A DNA stretch of 64,000 nt. Source: Desulfolutivibrio sulfodismutans DSM 3696. GTDB taxonomy: Bacteria > Desulfobacterota > Desulfovibrionia > Desulfovibrionales > Desulfovibrionaceae. The stretch spans positions 4,175,001-4,239,000 of the forward strand of contig NZ_CP045504.1 of NCBI RefSeq assembly GCF_013376455.1, written 5' to 3'. The position numbers and the translations under genes are program-made. Of the stretch, positions 1 through 8,841 are shown piece by piece; within the stretch, counting starts at the first letter, position 1; each line of letters opens with the position of its first letter. The notes under the pieces were generated by a model that ran no database searches, was not told the origin of the DNA, and worked only from the letters and a program-made list of their open reading frames with translations.

Positions 1-113
1 CGGTTGGTCCGCCTCGCGCCGCAGTGTCCGCGTTTCGTGCAATAGCCGCAAAAGCTCCAGGCGGCAAGGTTGCAGGCGGCTCGGCCTGGGACGGACGGGA
101 AGGGAGGCGGAGA

Positions 114-148
114 CAAAAACGGGGACCGCGTCCATTGCGGTCCCCGTT
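114..148 (-). terminator. Rho-independent terminator of the first chemoreceptor gene
   Basis: A perfect 12-bp stem (118-129 with 137-148) closes a 7-base loop. On the minus strand it is followed by a run of U (plus-strand A tract 115-119). It lies 32 bases after the chemoreceptor stop codon and points the same way, so it should end that transcript. I see no gene in bases 1-113. Confidence 0.85.
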
Positions 149-179
149 CGGCCAGATCGTGTTGCTGCGGCGTTTGGCC

Positions 180-2540
180 CTAGGCCAGGGCCTTGGGACG
201 TGAGCCGGGCAGGGCGGCGTCGCCGTTTTGCAGGGTGGCGATGAGGTCGTTTAAGGTCTGGGCCTGGGCGGCCAAGTCGCTTACGGCCCGGGCCGACTGC
301 TCCATGCCCTCGGCCATCTCTGCGGCGATGGAATTGATTTCGTCCACCGAGCGGTTGATCTCCTCGCTGGCGGCGGACTGCTGTTCCGAGGCCGTGGCGA
401 TGGAGCGCACCTGATCCCCGGCGTTGTCCACCAGATCCACGATCTCGTGCAGGGCCGAGCCGGATTTTTCCGAAAGGGACGTGGCCTGCGCCACGGCGGA
501 AACCGCCGCCTCCACGCGCACCACCGTCTCCCGAGCCCCTTTTTGGATGCCGCCGATGGCCTCGCCCACTTCCTTGGTGGCGGTCATGGTCTTTTCGGCC
601 AGCTTTCGGACCTCGTCGGCCACCACCGCGAACCCGCGACCGGCCTCTCCGGCCCGGGCGGCCTCGATGGCGGCGTTTAAGGCCAAAAGGTTGGTCTGGT
701 CGGCGATGTCCGAGATGACCCCCATGATCTTGCCGATGTCCTCGGCCTGGCGGCCCAGGGCCCCCATGTTTTCTTTCAGTCCCACGGCCTCGCGCTGCAC
801 CGTGCCGATGGCCGCCACCACCTGGGTGACGATGTCCGCGCCGTCCTTGGCCTTGCGGCTGGCCGCGTCCGAACGTTCGGCGGCCATGGAGGCGTTTTTG
901 GCCACCTCCAGCACCGTGGCGTTCATTTCCTCCACGGCCGTGGCCGTCTCCTGGACCCGCTGGCGCTGCACCTCGGACCCCTTGCTCGACTGCTCGATCT
1001 GGGCTGAGAGCTGGGCCGCGGCCGAGGCCATGAGGTCCGAGACGTCCCGGGCCTTGTGGGCGGCGTCGGCGATCATCTCGTTTTGGGCGGCGATGAGTTC
1101 CTGCTGTTTTTTGATCTCGGTCAGATCCATGAACAGGGCGAACCCGGCGATGAGCTTGCCGTCCAGGTCGTAGAGGGGTGCTGCGTCGATCTGGGTGAAG
1201 ACGGTGTTACCCTTGCGGGTGGGCACCTCCACCTGGACATTGCGGATGGGCCTGCGCTCGGAGACGGCCTTTTCGGTGATGGTGTGGTGTCCTTCTTCAT
1301 TGTAGAAAAACCGGCTGACGGTCATGCCCAGGTAGTCGGCGGGCTTTCCGCCGTGCTCCAGGAAATCGATGACCGGCTGGTTGACGAAGACGATTTTACC
1401 CTGGGGATCGGACACGATGCAGGAGATGGTCATGGCGTCGAGCATGCCCTGGGAGAACCCCAGCTTGTTTTTGATCTCGGCCACCATGCCCCGGATGTTG
1501 GCGGCCAGGTCGGCCATCTCCAGACGGAAGTTCCCGGAGAGCTCGGCGGTGTAGTCCTGGGCCGCGACGCGCTTGGTGAAGACCTCGATGGCCGAAAGCG
1601 GCCTGGTCACCAGGGAACGCAGGAAAAGCGCGATGACCAGGACCACGGCCACGATGATCAGTGCTCCCACGCCCAAGAGCACGTTGCGCTGGGCGGTGGC
1701 GGTCTCGGTCATCTCCGAGGCGTAGGCGGTCATACAGATGGTCCACCCGGTCTCGGGCAGGGTGGTCACGGCCATGAATTTGTCTTCGCCCTTCCAGTCG
1801 TATTCCACCACGCCGTTTTTGATGCGCAGGGCCTCCTGGATGAAGTGTTCCGAGGACAGATCCTTCAGCAGGAGCGTCTTGTCCACGGCATGGGCGATGA
1901 TCGCGCCCGTGTCGTCGACGATGAATCCGTAGCCGCGCTCGCCGAAGCGCAGATGGTCCAGGTATTTTTCCGTGACCGAGGACCACTTGGGGACCACCGC
2001 CAGGCCGCCCAGCCGTTTCCCGTCGGGTCCGTTGATCGCCACGGCCACAGCAAAGACCAGCTTGGTCGTATCCGTCGACGCGGGGAACACCTTCTTCGTG
2101 ATGGTGAGTTGCTCACCCGCTGTGATGGCCTTCACATACGGTTTGTCGCTTCGGCTTTGCCCGGCCAGATCCTCCATGGCGGCATTGTATCCGGCCAGGA
2201 TCCTGCCCGAGTCGTCAAAGACGAAAATGGCCTGGAAGTTGCCCTTGTAACCGTCCATGTAGTTTCTCAGACGTTCCTTGGCCCGGTCGGGGGAACCCGA
2301 GAAGGTCTCCAGGATGGCCTGCTGCATGGCCAGGGCGCGGGTCATGGCCGTCACTTCGCCAAGGTAGGATTCCAGGGAACGCTTGATCATGTCCGCAGAC
2401 TGGCTGATGGCCTGTTTTTCCATGTCCAGGGCCATATCGTGGGATGACGAGGAGACGTAGACCACCAGGGCCAGGATGCCCGCCAGCACGGAGGCGGACA
2501 CGGTCAGGATGAGAACCGAACTGATGCTTTTCTTGAACAT
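180..2540 (-). CDS. Methyl-accepting chemotaxis protein (dCache-HAMP-PAS-MCP signal)
   Basis: Membrane chemoreceptor of 786 residues that would pass ligand signals to CheA/CheW. It has an N-terminal membrane segment (about residues 7-29), a periplasmic double-Cache-like sensor (to about 280), a second membrane segment ending in the HAMP domain, a PAS domain containing ...[15 protein letters not shown]..., and a long coiled-coil signalling domain. The signalling tip matches the family very closely ([14 protein letters not shown]-type motif followed by [18 protein letters not shown]). I start it at the ATG at 2540 because GAGG lies just upstream and the next residues form a typical signal anchor; the longer open frame to 2678 has no ribosome site. 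It stands alone with its own terminator. The ligand cannot be read from sequence. The extra cytoplasmic PAS domain suggests a second, perhaps redox or energy, input (inference). Confidence 0.95.
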   Translation of the reverse strand: MFKKSISSVLILTVSASVLAGILALVVYVSSSSHDMALDMEKQAISQSADMIKRSLESYLGEVTAMTRALAMQQAILETFSGSPDRAKERLRNYMDGYKGNFQAIFVFDDSGRILAGYNAAMEDLAGQSRSDKPYVKAITAGEQLTITKKVFPASTDTTKLVFAVAVAINGPDGKRLGGLAVVPKWSSVTEKYLDHLRFGERGYGFIVDDTGAIIAHAVDKTLLLKDLSSEHFIQEALRIKNGVVEYDWKGEDKFMAVTTLPETGWTICMTAYASEMTETATAQRNVLLGVGALIIVAVVLVIALFLRSLVTRPLSAIEVFTKRVAAQDYTAELSGNFRLEMADLAANIRGMVAEIKNKLGFSQGMLDAMTISCIVSDPQGKIVFVNQPVIDFLEHGGKPADYLGMTVSRFFYNEEGHHTITEKAVSERRPIRNVQVEVPTRKGNTVFTQIDAAPLYDLDGKLIAGFALFMDLTEIKKQQELIAAQNEMIADAAHKARDVSDLMASAAAQLSAQIEQSSKGSEVQRQRVQETATAVEEMNATVLEVAKNASMAAERSDAASRKAKDGADIVTQVVAAIGTVQREAVGLKENMGALGRQAEDIGKIMGVISDIADQTNLLALNAAIEAARAGEAGRGFAVVADEVRKLAEKTMTATKEVGEAIGGIQKGARETVVRVEAAVSAVAQATSLSEKSGSALHEIVDLVDNAGDQVRSIATASEQQSAASEEINRSVDEINSIAAEMAEGMEQSARAVSDLAAQAQTLNDLIATLQNGDAALPGSRPKALA

Positions 2541-2964
2541 AGGTGACCTCTCGGGAAGACAATTCACAGCGAAAAGAAGGTGTCCCGCGCAGGAAAGGCG
2601 CCGGGTGATAATGAAAGTCGGCGGCAAGGGGTCGAAGCATCCGTGAGGACGAAAGGAACATCCACCGGAGCGGGCCATCTCACTGCAAAAATACGAAGTG
2701 CAAAAGAGTTTCGCATCCCTGTCACCAAGGCGTTCCGCCTATGCCATGGATCCAAGGGGCTTTCAATATGTTTTTCACGGAAAGATCAGAAAGGAGGACG
2801 GAAACTTGCGGCATGTCGCAGCATGCGCCGATGGAACACCGAAAAGAGTCTTGACGCCGGGGGGGATGTGCGGGAAGAGGGGAATGGGTGCGACAGGCGG
2901 CGCCTCGGGCCGACGTCCGGTCGGCCCGCACACGCGCCAGCCCGCCCGGCGGGGAGGAAAACCC
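2541..2964. other. Divergent intergenic region with a GC-rich hairpin
   Basis: This 424-base gap separates two divergent genes. A strong inverted repeat (2906-2914 with 2920-2928, 9 bp, 5-base loop) lies about 35 bases before the start of the small membrane protein, in its probable leader. A TTGACG hexamer near 2851 could be a -35 box, but I see no convincing -10. Open frames here have no ribosome sites and look random. Confidence 0.4.
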
Positions 2965-3129
2965 ATGAACACCACGGTCTTCCTGATCATCTTCATCGCC
3001 CTGGGGTTCGCCGTCCTGGCCTATTTCGGCCGACGCTCCAAAAACTACTCCAAGCGCCATCCGGGCGAGAAGAATCCCATCGATTTCTGGCTCTACGGCA
3101 AGGACCGCAAGGACGACGACGAGAGCTGA
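2965..3129 (+). CDS. Small single-pass membrane protein, 54 aa
   Basis: Unrecognised small protein of 54 residues. The ATG at 2965 follows a clear GGGGAGG ribosome site. Residues about 4-22 are a hydrophobic membrane segment ([19 protein letters not shown]), followed by a charged cytoplasmic tail with the pattern [16 protein letters not shown] and an acidic end (KDDDES). The length resembles small membrane modulators, but I know no family. Its last 37 bases overlap the 3' end of the convergent chemoreceptor gene. A 9-bp hairpin sits in its leader. Confidence that it is a gene rests on the ribosome site, the clean membrane segment and the lack of a competing frame. Confidence 0.7.
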   Translation: MNTTVFLIIFIALGFAVLAYFGRRSKNYSKRHPGEKNPIDFWLYGKDRKDDDES

Positions 3130-4592
3130 CGCCCGTCCTTTCGCGGGGCCGACGACGGGATTTGACGTCCGGCAATTTGCCTGGATGTCCCGGCCGCGCC
3201 GCCGCCGAAGATCTTGATGTCCGCCGCCAGAACCCCCACGATGCGTCCCTCGCGCAGCATCGGCGTGGAGATGGTCAGGCAGTATTCCCCCGAGGCCTCG
3301 GAAAGATAAATGGGCGAGATGGAGGTGTCGCCGTTTTGCATGGCCCCGGTGAACCACGGGCGTTTGGACCAGTTTTTGCCTTTGACCGAGCCCGTATCCG
3401 TTGACCGGAACTGCGGCGGGGAGATGTTTTCCGTCACCTGTACCCCTGCGGCGTCCGTGGCGTAGAGCAGTTCGAAAAAATCGAAGCGGGAGATCATCTC
3501 GCGCATGAGCCGTTCCATGGCCTGCGGGCGCAGGCCCGCCATGTCCGGATGCGCGGCGGCCTCCTCCACGGCGTCCTGGGCCGTGCCCTGGCCGATGAGC
3601 TTGAAGACCCCGTTGAGCTTGAGCAGTTCCTCGATCTCCCCGCCAAGCTTTTCGATGGTCGCCGAGGACCGCAGCATGCCCTCGGTGGTCTTGGCCGAGA
3701 CCTCGCGGATGCGGTCGATGGCGGATTTGATGCCTTCCCCGGCCGCCACCTCGTCCTCGGCGGCCCGGGAGATGTCCCGCACCCGGCCCGAGGCCGCATC
3801 GGACAGGCTCACGATCTGGCCCAGGGCCTCGCGCGATTCCCCGGCCAGCCCCGTGGCCGTGTCCACGGCCCGGGCCGCCTCCTCCACGCTTTTGACGTTG
3901 TCCCGGGCCCCGGTCTGGATGGAGGCGATCACCTCGCCCACCTCGCGGGTGGCCAGCATGGTTTTCTCGGCCAGCTTGCGCACCTCGTCGGCCACCACCG
4001 CAAAGCCCCGACCGGCTTCGCCAGCCCGGGCGGCCTCAATGGCCGCGTTTAGGGCCAGCAGGTTGGTCTGGTCGGCGATGTCCGAAATCACGGTCATGAC
4101 CTGGCCGATGGATTCGGCCTGCCGCCCCAGTTCGGCCATGCCCGTGGACAGGGAGGCGGCCAGGCGGCTGACGTCGCCGATGGCGGCGACCGAACGGCCC
4201 ACCACCTCGGCCCCGCTTTTGGCCATGCCCCGGGCCTCGGCGGCGGCCCTGGCGGCCTCCTCCGCGCCACGGGCCACACCCTGGATGGTCGTGAGCATGC
4301 CGTCCATGGCTGCGGCGGTCTCGTCCACAAGATGCTTTTGCCCATCGGCCCCCTGGCCGACCTCCTGGGCCTCGCGTCCCAGGTCGGCTGTGGCCTGCTT
4401 GATGGCCCCGGCCACGTTTTCCAGGGTTTCCCCGGCCCCGAGCATGCCCAGGCGTCTGACTTCATCCTTCTTGTGCGCCCGTTCGGCCAGGGACACGGCC
4501 TCTTTGGCCTGATCGGCCAGGCGGTGGGCCTCGTCGGCCCGGGCGGCCGCTGAGCGGGTTTCGTCCTTGAGCCTTTCCACCATCCCCGTCAT
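3093..4592 (-). CDS. Chemoreceptor, C-terminal part: MCP signal domain plus C-terminal Cache-like sensor
   Basis: This 499-residue frame holds a complete MCP signalling domain ([20 protein letters not shown] region at about residues 165-185, then [18 protein letters not shown]). After it comes an unusual C-terminal sensor-like domain (about residues 375-470) whose [34 protein letters not shown] and VGVLAADI segments resemble the distal half of a Cache/PDC domain. The membrane and HAMP part is encoded just upstream in another frame (4589-5002); the two frames overlap as ATGA. One extra G in the tract at 4595-4601 would join them into a single receptor, so this is probably one gene broken by a one-base deletion. 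The C-terminus is poorly conserved after about residue 470 and overlaps a convergent small gene. Confidence 0.85.
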   Translation of the reverse strand: MTGMVERLKDETRSAAARADEAHRLADQAKEAVSLAERAHKKDEVRRLGMLGAGETLENVAGAIKQATADLGREAQEVGQGADGQKHLVDETAAAMDGMLTTIQGVARGAEEAARAAAEARGMAKSGAEVVGRSVAAIGDVSRLAASLSTGMAELGRQAESIGQVMTVISDIADQTNLLALNAAIEAARAGEAGRGFAVVADEVRKLAEKTMLATREVGEVIASIQTGARDNVKSVEEAARAVDTATGLAGESREALGQIVSLSDAASGRVRDISRAAEDEVAAGEGIKSAIDRIREVSAKTTEGMLRSSATIEKLGGEIEELLKLNGVFKLIGQGTAQDAVEEAAAHPDMAGLRPQAMERLMREMISRFDFFELLYATDAAGVQVTENISPPQFRSTDTGSVKGKNWSKRPWFTGAMQNGDTSISPIYLSEASGEYCLTISTPMLREGRIVGVLAADIKIFGGGAAGTSRQIAGRQIPSSAPRKDGRQLSSSSLRSLP

Positions 4593-5002
4593 GGCCCCCC
4601 CAGCGTTTCCATATGGCCCACGAAGCGTCCCGAAACGGTGGCCGACAGATCCCCCGCCGCCACCCTGGCGGCGAAGGCGGCCAGGGCCTTCAGGGGCTCG
4701 AGCAGGTTTGCGCGGAGCACCAGGGCCAGGATTCCCGACACGAGGACCGTCGCGCCAAGGCCCACGGCAAAGAGCGCAAGCGGCAGTCCGCCCAGGCGGC
4801 CGCTCAGAACGGCCTTGGCGTCACGCAACGCCTGGGCCGCCTCTGGGGCGACCTGCCCCTGGGACAGGGCGGTTTCCAGGCTGCGCATGGCGTCATCCGC
4901 CAATCCGTCCAGACGCCAAGCGCACACGGCAGCGCCGAGGATGGTCACCAGAAGCAGGCCGGCCACCGTGGTGGCTATGATCCGCACAAAAAGCGAGTTC
5001 AT
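4589..5002 (-). CDS. Chemoreceptor, N-terminal part: membrane anchor and HAMP (frameshifted from 3093-4592)
   Basis: The 137-residue frame begins at an ATG (5002). It has a membrane segment (residues about 5-28), a short periplasmic loop of only about 40 residues, a second membrane segment (about 73-95) and the start of a HAMP domain ([21 protein letters not shown]). It stops in the middle of the linker that normally leads into the MCP coiled coil. The next frame resumes exactly there. The periplasmic loop is too small to be a normal ligand domain, which fits a receptor whose sensor is the cytoplasmic C-terminal domain. The separating C7 tract (4595-4601 on the plus strand) may be a sequencing error or a phase-variable tract. 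Confidence 0.8.
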   Translation of the reverse strand: MNSLFVRIIATTVAGLLLVTILGAAVCAWRLDGLADDAMRSLETALSQGQVAPEAAQALRDAKAVLSGRLGGLPLALFAVGLGATVLVSGILALVLRANLLEPLKALAAFAARVAAGDLSATVSGRFVGHMETLGGP

Positions 5003-5148
5003 GGGGCGAGTCCTTTGTCTGGAGTTCGGCCGCCGTCAGGAGGGTGAGGTGGGGCGGGCCGAAAGCAGGATTCCTGTCGGGCCATGGTTGCATGCGTCCC
5101 CGGGCTGCGCCGGGGGGGGCAAGCGTTGTGCAGATCACCTCAAATCGA

Positions 5149-5195
5149 CAAAAACGTCAAGGGCGGCCCGCGCCGAACAAGGTGCGTGACCGCCC
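5149..5195 (-). terminator. Possible terminator of the ricT-metG operon
   Basis: A GGGCGG/CCGCCC stem (5161-5166 with 5190-5195) lies 24 bases after the metG stop, with a U run (plus-strand A tract 5150-5154) a few bases beyond. The loop is long and the U run is offset, so this is only a candidate. Confidence 0.35.
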
Positions 5196-5219
5196 GTCGT
5201 TTGCGGAGTGGTGAAGGGA

Positions 5220-7208
5220 TCAGGAGACCTTGGCCCCGGGCGGGACCGGCCCGGAGGCGGTCAAAAGCTGCATGCCGCCTTCCGTGCGCACGGCCAGGAT
5301 CATGCCGTGGGAGACGTAGCCGCGCAGTTTGCGGGGCTTGAGGTTGGCCACGACGACCACCTGGCGGCCCATGAGGTCGGCGGGTTGGAAATATTCCGCC
5401 AGTCCCGCCACCACCTGGCGCGGGGTCATCTCCCCCAGGTCCACGGCCACCAAAAACAGCCGGTCGGCCTCGGGAACGGGTGAAACCGACACCACCGTGC
5501 CCAGGCGCAGATCGAGCCTCTGGAAATCGGCGAAGTCCACATCGGCCGGGGCGGGGGCGTCTCCAGGGGCGGCCGCTGGGGCAGCCTTGGGCGCGGCCGT
5601 ATCTTTGCTTTTCGAGGGCTTTTCCGGCTTGGCCGCTGCGGCCGGGGCCGCGGGCTCCATGGGGCCCGGGGTCTCCTTGCGCGGGAAAAGGGGCGTTCCG
5701 GTTTCCACCCGGGCGCCCGCCGGGAGCATGGCCAGTTCCCGGCATTCGCGCGGCATGTCCACCTCGGCCGGGACAAAGGGCTGGGCCAGCAGGGCGAGCA
5801 TCTTTTCCGAGGCCTCGGGCATCACCGGCCACAAAAGCAGCGCCGTCTTGCGCATGCCCGCCAGGGTGGTGTGCAACACCGCCGCCAGCCGGGCCGTGCG
5901 GCCCTCCTTGAAAAGCGCCCAGGGGGCCGAGGCGTCCACATGCTTGTTTAAGGCCCGCACCAGCTCCCACAGGGCCTCCAGTCCCTTGGAGAAGCGCATG
6001 GAGGCGAACATGTCCCGCCAGTTGTTTGCGGCGGTCACGGCCAGGGCGGCCAGTTCCCGGTCCAGATCGGAAAATTCCGCCTGCCCCGGATCGGGCAGGA
6101 CGCCGTCGAAATACTTGTGGGCCATGGCCAGAACCCGGTTGAAGAGGTTGCCCAGGTCGTTGGCCAGGTCGGCGTTGAACCGGCCCACCATGGATTCCTC
6201 GGAAAAGCTGGCGTCGTGGCCGAAGGTCATCTCCCGCAAAAGGAAATAGCGCATGCCCGAGACCCCGAAGGCCTCGGCCATGGCCCGGGGCTCCACCACA
6301 TTGCCCAGGGACTTGGACATCTTGGTGTCGCGCACCAGCCAATAGCCGTGGACGTTTAAGTGCCGGTAGGGCTCAAGGCCCAGGGCCATGAGCATGGTGG
6401 GCCAGAAGATGGCGTGGGGCTTTAGGATGTCCTTGGCCACCAGATGCTGGGCGGCGGGCCAGAATTTCGCGAAGTTATCGCCGTTCGGCCAGCCCAGGGC
6501 GGTTACGTAATTGATGAGCGCGTCGAACCAGACGTAGGTCACGTAGTTTTCGTCAAAGGGCAGGGGCACGCCCCAGGTCAGCCGGGAGGTGGGCCGGGAG
6601 ATGCACAGGTCTTCCAGGGCGCCGCTTTCCAGGAGGCTCACCACCTCGTTTCGATACTGGGACGGACGGATGAAGTCCGGATTCTCCCGGATGTGGGCCA
6701 GCAGGCGATCCTGGTACTTGGCCATGCGGAAGAAGTAGTTTTTCTCGGCGATGTATTCGGGCTTGGTCTTGTGGTCCGGGCACAGGCCGTCCACCAGCTC
6801 CTTTTCCGTGAGGAAGCGTTCGCAGCCGAAGCAGTAGTGGCCGCCGTAGTCGCCGAAATAGATGTCGCCCTGGTCGAAGACCTTCTGCAGGGCGGCCTGG
6901 ACCACGGCGATGTGCTCCTTTTCCGTGGTGCGGATAAAGCGCGTGTAGTCGACGCCAAGCTCGGGCCACAGGTTTTTGAACAGGCCGCTTATGGCGTCGG
7001 TGTACTGGGCCGGGGTCTGCCCGGCGGCCTTGGCCGCCTCGGCGATCTTGTCGCCGTGTTCGTCCGTGCCGGTGAGGAAATAGACCTCCTCGCCGAGCAA
7101 CCGATGGAACCTGGCGGCGCAGTCGGCCACGATGGTGGTGTAGGCGTGGCCGAGATGCGGTTTGGCGTTGACGTAATATATGGGGGTGGAGATGAAAAAG
7201 CGGTTCAC
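5220..7208 (-). CDS. metG: Methionyl-tRNA synthetase with C-terminal tRNA-binding domain
   Basis: Charges tRNA-Met with methionine in the cytosol. The 662-residue length fits a MetG carrying the EMAP-II-like domain. Class I signatures are present: PHLGH near residue 15 and KMSKS in DTKMSKSLGN. The knuckle between them has CFGC and CPDH, so one zinc ligand may be His. Residues about 545-662 form the OB-fold tRNA-binding domain (DLRLGTVVSV..., VVANLKPRKLRG), joined by an Ala/Pro/Lys-rich linker. I start it at the GTG at 7208, preceded by GGGAGGG; the frame runs open another 168 residues upstream, but that stretch is Arg/Pro-rich shadow of ricT. The start overlaps the ricT stop (GTGA), so translation is probably coupled. 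Confidence 0.97.
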   Translation of the reverse strand: MNRFFISTPIYYVNAKPHLGHAYTTIVADCAARFHRLLGEEVYFLTGTDEHGDKIAEAAKAAGQTPAQYTDAISGLFKNLWPELGVDYTRFIRTTEKEHIAVVQAALQKVFDQGDIYFGDYGGHYCFGCERFLTEKELVDGLCPDHKTKPEYIAEKNYFFRMAKYQDRLLAHIRENPDFIRPSQYRNEVVSLLESGALEDLCISRPTSRLTWGVPLPFDENYVTYVWFDALINYVTALGWPNGDNFAKFWPAAQHLVAKDILKPHAIFWPTMLMALGLEPYRHLNVHGYWLVRDTKMSKSLGNVVEPRAMAEAFGVSGMRYFLLREMTFGHDASFSEESMVGRFNADLANDLGNLFNRVLAMAHKYFDGVLPDPGQAEFSDLDRELAALAVTAANNWRDMFASMRFSKGLEALWELVRALNKHVDASAPWALFKEGRTARLAAVLHTTLAGMRKTALLLWPVMPEASEKMLALLAQPFVPAEVDMPRECRELAMLPAGARVETGTPLFPRKETPGPMEPAAPAAAAKPEKPSKSKDTAAPKAAPAAAPGDAPAPADVDFADFQRLDLRLGTVVSVSPVPEADRLFLVAVDLGEMTPRQVVAGLAEYFQPADLMGRQVVVVANLKPRKLRGYVSHGMILAVRTEGGMQLLTASGPVPPGAKVS

Positions 7209-8314
7209 TCGGAACCCTCCCGGGATTTTGGTTTGCGCGGGCCCTGGCGGTGCTCCTGGGCCGGGCGGTTGGCGGCGGCGTCGTCCTTGCGGGGGGGGAA
7301 GCGTTTTTTGGGCGGCCGTTTGCCGCGCGGATCGGGCCGGTCTTGGCGTGAGGGGCCGTTTTTGGGGCGTGGCGGGCCGTTTTTGGCCGCCTGCTCGGGG
7401 GCGGGGGGCGACATGTCCCCGGTGGCGGGGAAGGCCAGGTAATCCTCGGCCATGGCCCGCTGTCCCGAACCGGCCTCGGCTGTCGAGGCGCTTGGCGCGC
7501 CGGAGGAGATCTCCTGCCATTCGGCCAGGGTCAGTTCCTTTTCCTCGCCGTTTTCGGTCAAAACGGACACGGTTTCCCGGAACAAATTGGTGCGCAGGAT
7601 TTTGACCGCGCCCAGGCTGGTGTCCAGGCGTTTGCCGATTTTGGGGCATTTGCGCTGGAAGGCGTCGTAGTTTCCCTGCTCGAAGTTGAGGCAGCACAGA
7701 AGCCGTCCGCACATGCCGGAGATCTTGGTGGGGTTTAAAAACAGGTTTTGTTCCTTGGCCATCTTGATGGTCACGGGGGCGAATTTGCGCATGAAGCGGC
7801 GGCAGCAGCAGATCTGGCCGCAGTTGCCGATGGCCCCGAGCATCTGGGTTTCGTGGCGCACGCCGATCTGGCGCAGCTCGATCCGGGTGTGGTAGTTTTT
7901 GACCAGATCCTTGACCAGTTCGCGAAAGTCGATGCGGCCCGGCGCGGTGAAATAGAAAACGATCTTGCCCCGATCATGGAAGACCTCGACATCCACGAGC
8001 TTCATGTCCAGTTCGCGGTGTCGGATGCACTCCCGGCAGTAGCGATGGGCCTCGCGGGCCAGGGCCTCGTTTTCCCGGGCGGCCTCCAGGTCTTCCTCGT
8101 TGGCCAGCCGGTAGATGGGTTTGATGTCCTCGGGGGGGAGCTCCTGCGGAGGGGCTCCGGGGATGTCCGCCACCTGGGCCATGCCCAGGCCCTGGTCGGT
8201 TTTGACCAGGACATGATCGCCCGGCTTGACCACGTAGGGTCCGGAGGAGAAATAGTATATCTGCCCGTAATCACGGAATTTCAGGCCCAAAATCTGGCTC
8301 ATGGGAGTATCCAT
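7205..8314 (-). CDS. ricT: PSP1-domain protein, RicT/YaaT-like
   Basis: Member of the PSP1 family, whose Bacillus member RicT (YaaT) works with RicA and RicF in an iron-sulphur complex that affects mRNA processing. The PSP1 core is clear: GQIYYFSSG, then VDVEVFHDRGKIVFYFTAPGRIDFRELVKDL, GARHET-like IGVRHETQMLGAIGNCGQICCCRRF, and SGMCGRLLCCLNFE. The Cys clusters match the metal-binding positions of the family. The last 100 residues are a Pro/Arg/Lys-rich low-complexity tail. Start is uncertain: ATG at 8314 (GGGG upstream) or 8302; the frame extends to 8353 without a ribosome site. It is first in a two-gene operon with metG, overlapping by four bases. Confidence 0.88.
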   Translation of the reverse strand: MDTPMSQILGLKFRDYGQIYYFSSGPYVVKPGDHVLVKTDQGLGMAQVADIPGAPPQELPPEDIKPIYRLANEEDLEAARENEALAREAHRYCRECIRHRELDMKLVDVEVFHDRGKIVFYFTAPGRIDFRELVKDLVKNYHTRIELRQIGVRHETQMLGAIGNCGQICCCRRFMRKFAPVTIKMAKEQNLFLNPTKISGMCGRLLCCLNFEQGNYDAFQRKCPKIGKRLDTSLGAVKILRTNLFRETVSVLTENGEEKELTLAEWQEISSGAPSASTAEAGSGQRAMAEDYLAFPATGDMSPPAPEQAAKNGPPRPKNGPSRQDRPDPRGKRPPKKRFPPRKDDAAANRPAQEHRQGPRKPKSREGSE

Positions 8315-8507
8315 TGGCCCCGCGTCGGCGGGGATTGGCGACGTTATGCGCATAAAAAAGTGAAAATAGACCAGATCGCGCCGTGAAGCAAACGGGCAAT
8401 CCGGCCTGTCCCGGGCAATTGGCGATTTCAGCGGGGGAAGGGTGGCCCTCTTGGCGGCTGGCGGGGCGCGGGATGCGGGCGGAGTGCAAAAAAATCACGG
8501 GAGATTC

Positions 8508-8536
8508 TTGACAACCATGTGGCGTGGAGGTAAATC
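8508..8536 (+). promoter_or_regulatory. Promoter of tRNA-Lys
   Basis: TTGACA at 8508-8513 and TAAATC at 8531-8536 are 17 bases apart, a sigma-70-like arrangement. The tRNA begins 20 bases further on, which leaves a short leader. Confidence 0.65.
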
Positions 8537-8556
8537 GCCCTCTCGCGCTTACGCGG

Positions 8557-8632
8557 GGGCCATTAGCTCAATTGGTAGAGCAGCGGACTCTTAATCCGTT
8601 GGTTCAAGGTTCGAGTCCTTGATGGCCCACCA
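8557..8632 (+). tRNA. tRNA-Lys (anticodon CTT)
   Basis: The 76 bases fold into a full cloverleaf with encoded CCA. The acceptor is GGGCCAT pairing with ATGGCCC, the D stem GCTC/GAGC, the anticodon stem GCGGA/TCCGT, and the T arm CAAGG-TTCGAGT-CCTTG. The seven-base anticodon loop CTCTTAA places CTT at positions 34-36, which reads the lysine codon AAG. No second copy of its 3' end was seen in the window, so an integration att repeat, if any, lies outside. Confidence 0.96.
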
Positions 8633-8663
8633 GAAATTTCAAGGGGTTACAGTGAAAACCGTA

Positions 8664-8690
8664 GCCCCTTGTGCTATTGGGGCGTTTTTT
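8664..8690 (+). terminator. Terminator after tRNA-Lys
   Basis: GCCCC (8664-8668) pairs with GGGGC (8679-8683) and is followed by six T. An alternative 10-bp stem (8641-8650 with 8661-8670) overlaps its first arm, so two mutually exclusive hairpins are possible. Confidence 0.65.
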
Positions 8691-8733
8691 CTCCCCATCC
8701 TCTCCCCACTTTGAAGATGACAAGCCATGGAAC

Positions 8734-8738
8734 CTGGT
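8734..8738. repeat. Target-site duplication CTGGT, right side of prophage
   Basis: CTGGT sits directly outside the TG end of the prophage (8739) and is repeated directly outside the other end at 52307-52311. A 5-bp duplication is characteristic of Mu-like transposition. Confidence 0.92.
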
Positions 8739-8789
8739 TGTAAGTGCGCAAGCAAAATGAGAAATCGTTGCAGGCGAAATGAGAAATGG
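8739..8789. promoter_or_regulatory. Prophage right end with two transposase-binding repeats
   Basis: The terminal TG (8739-8740) is followed by GCAAAATGAGAAA at 8752-8764 and GCGAAATGAGAAA at 8774-8786. The two direct copies start 22 bases apart, the spacing of adjacent MuA sites R1 and R2 in phage Mu. The same consensus recurs in inverted orientation at the left end. Confidence 0.88.
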
Positions 8790-8841
8790 CGAGGGCGGAT
8801 CGGGGAGATGAAAACACCCCCTTGCTCCGCCCTCGCCAGCC

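Noticed and set aside
1056-2447. Long plus-strand frame of 463 codons opposite the chemoreceptor
   Set aside because: It is a shadow of GC-rich coding on the other strand: no ribosome site, odd His/Gly/Gln composition and no domain.
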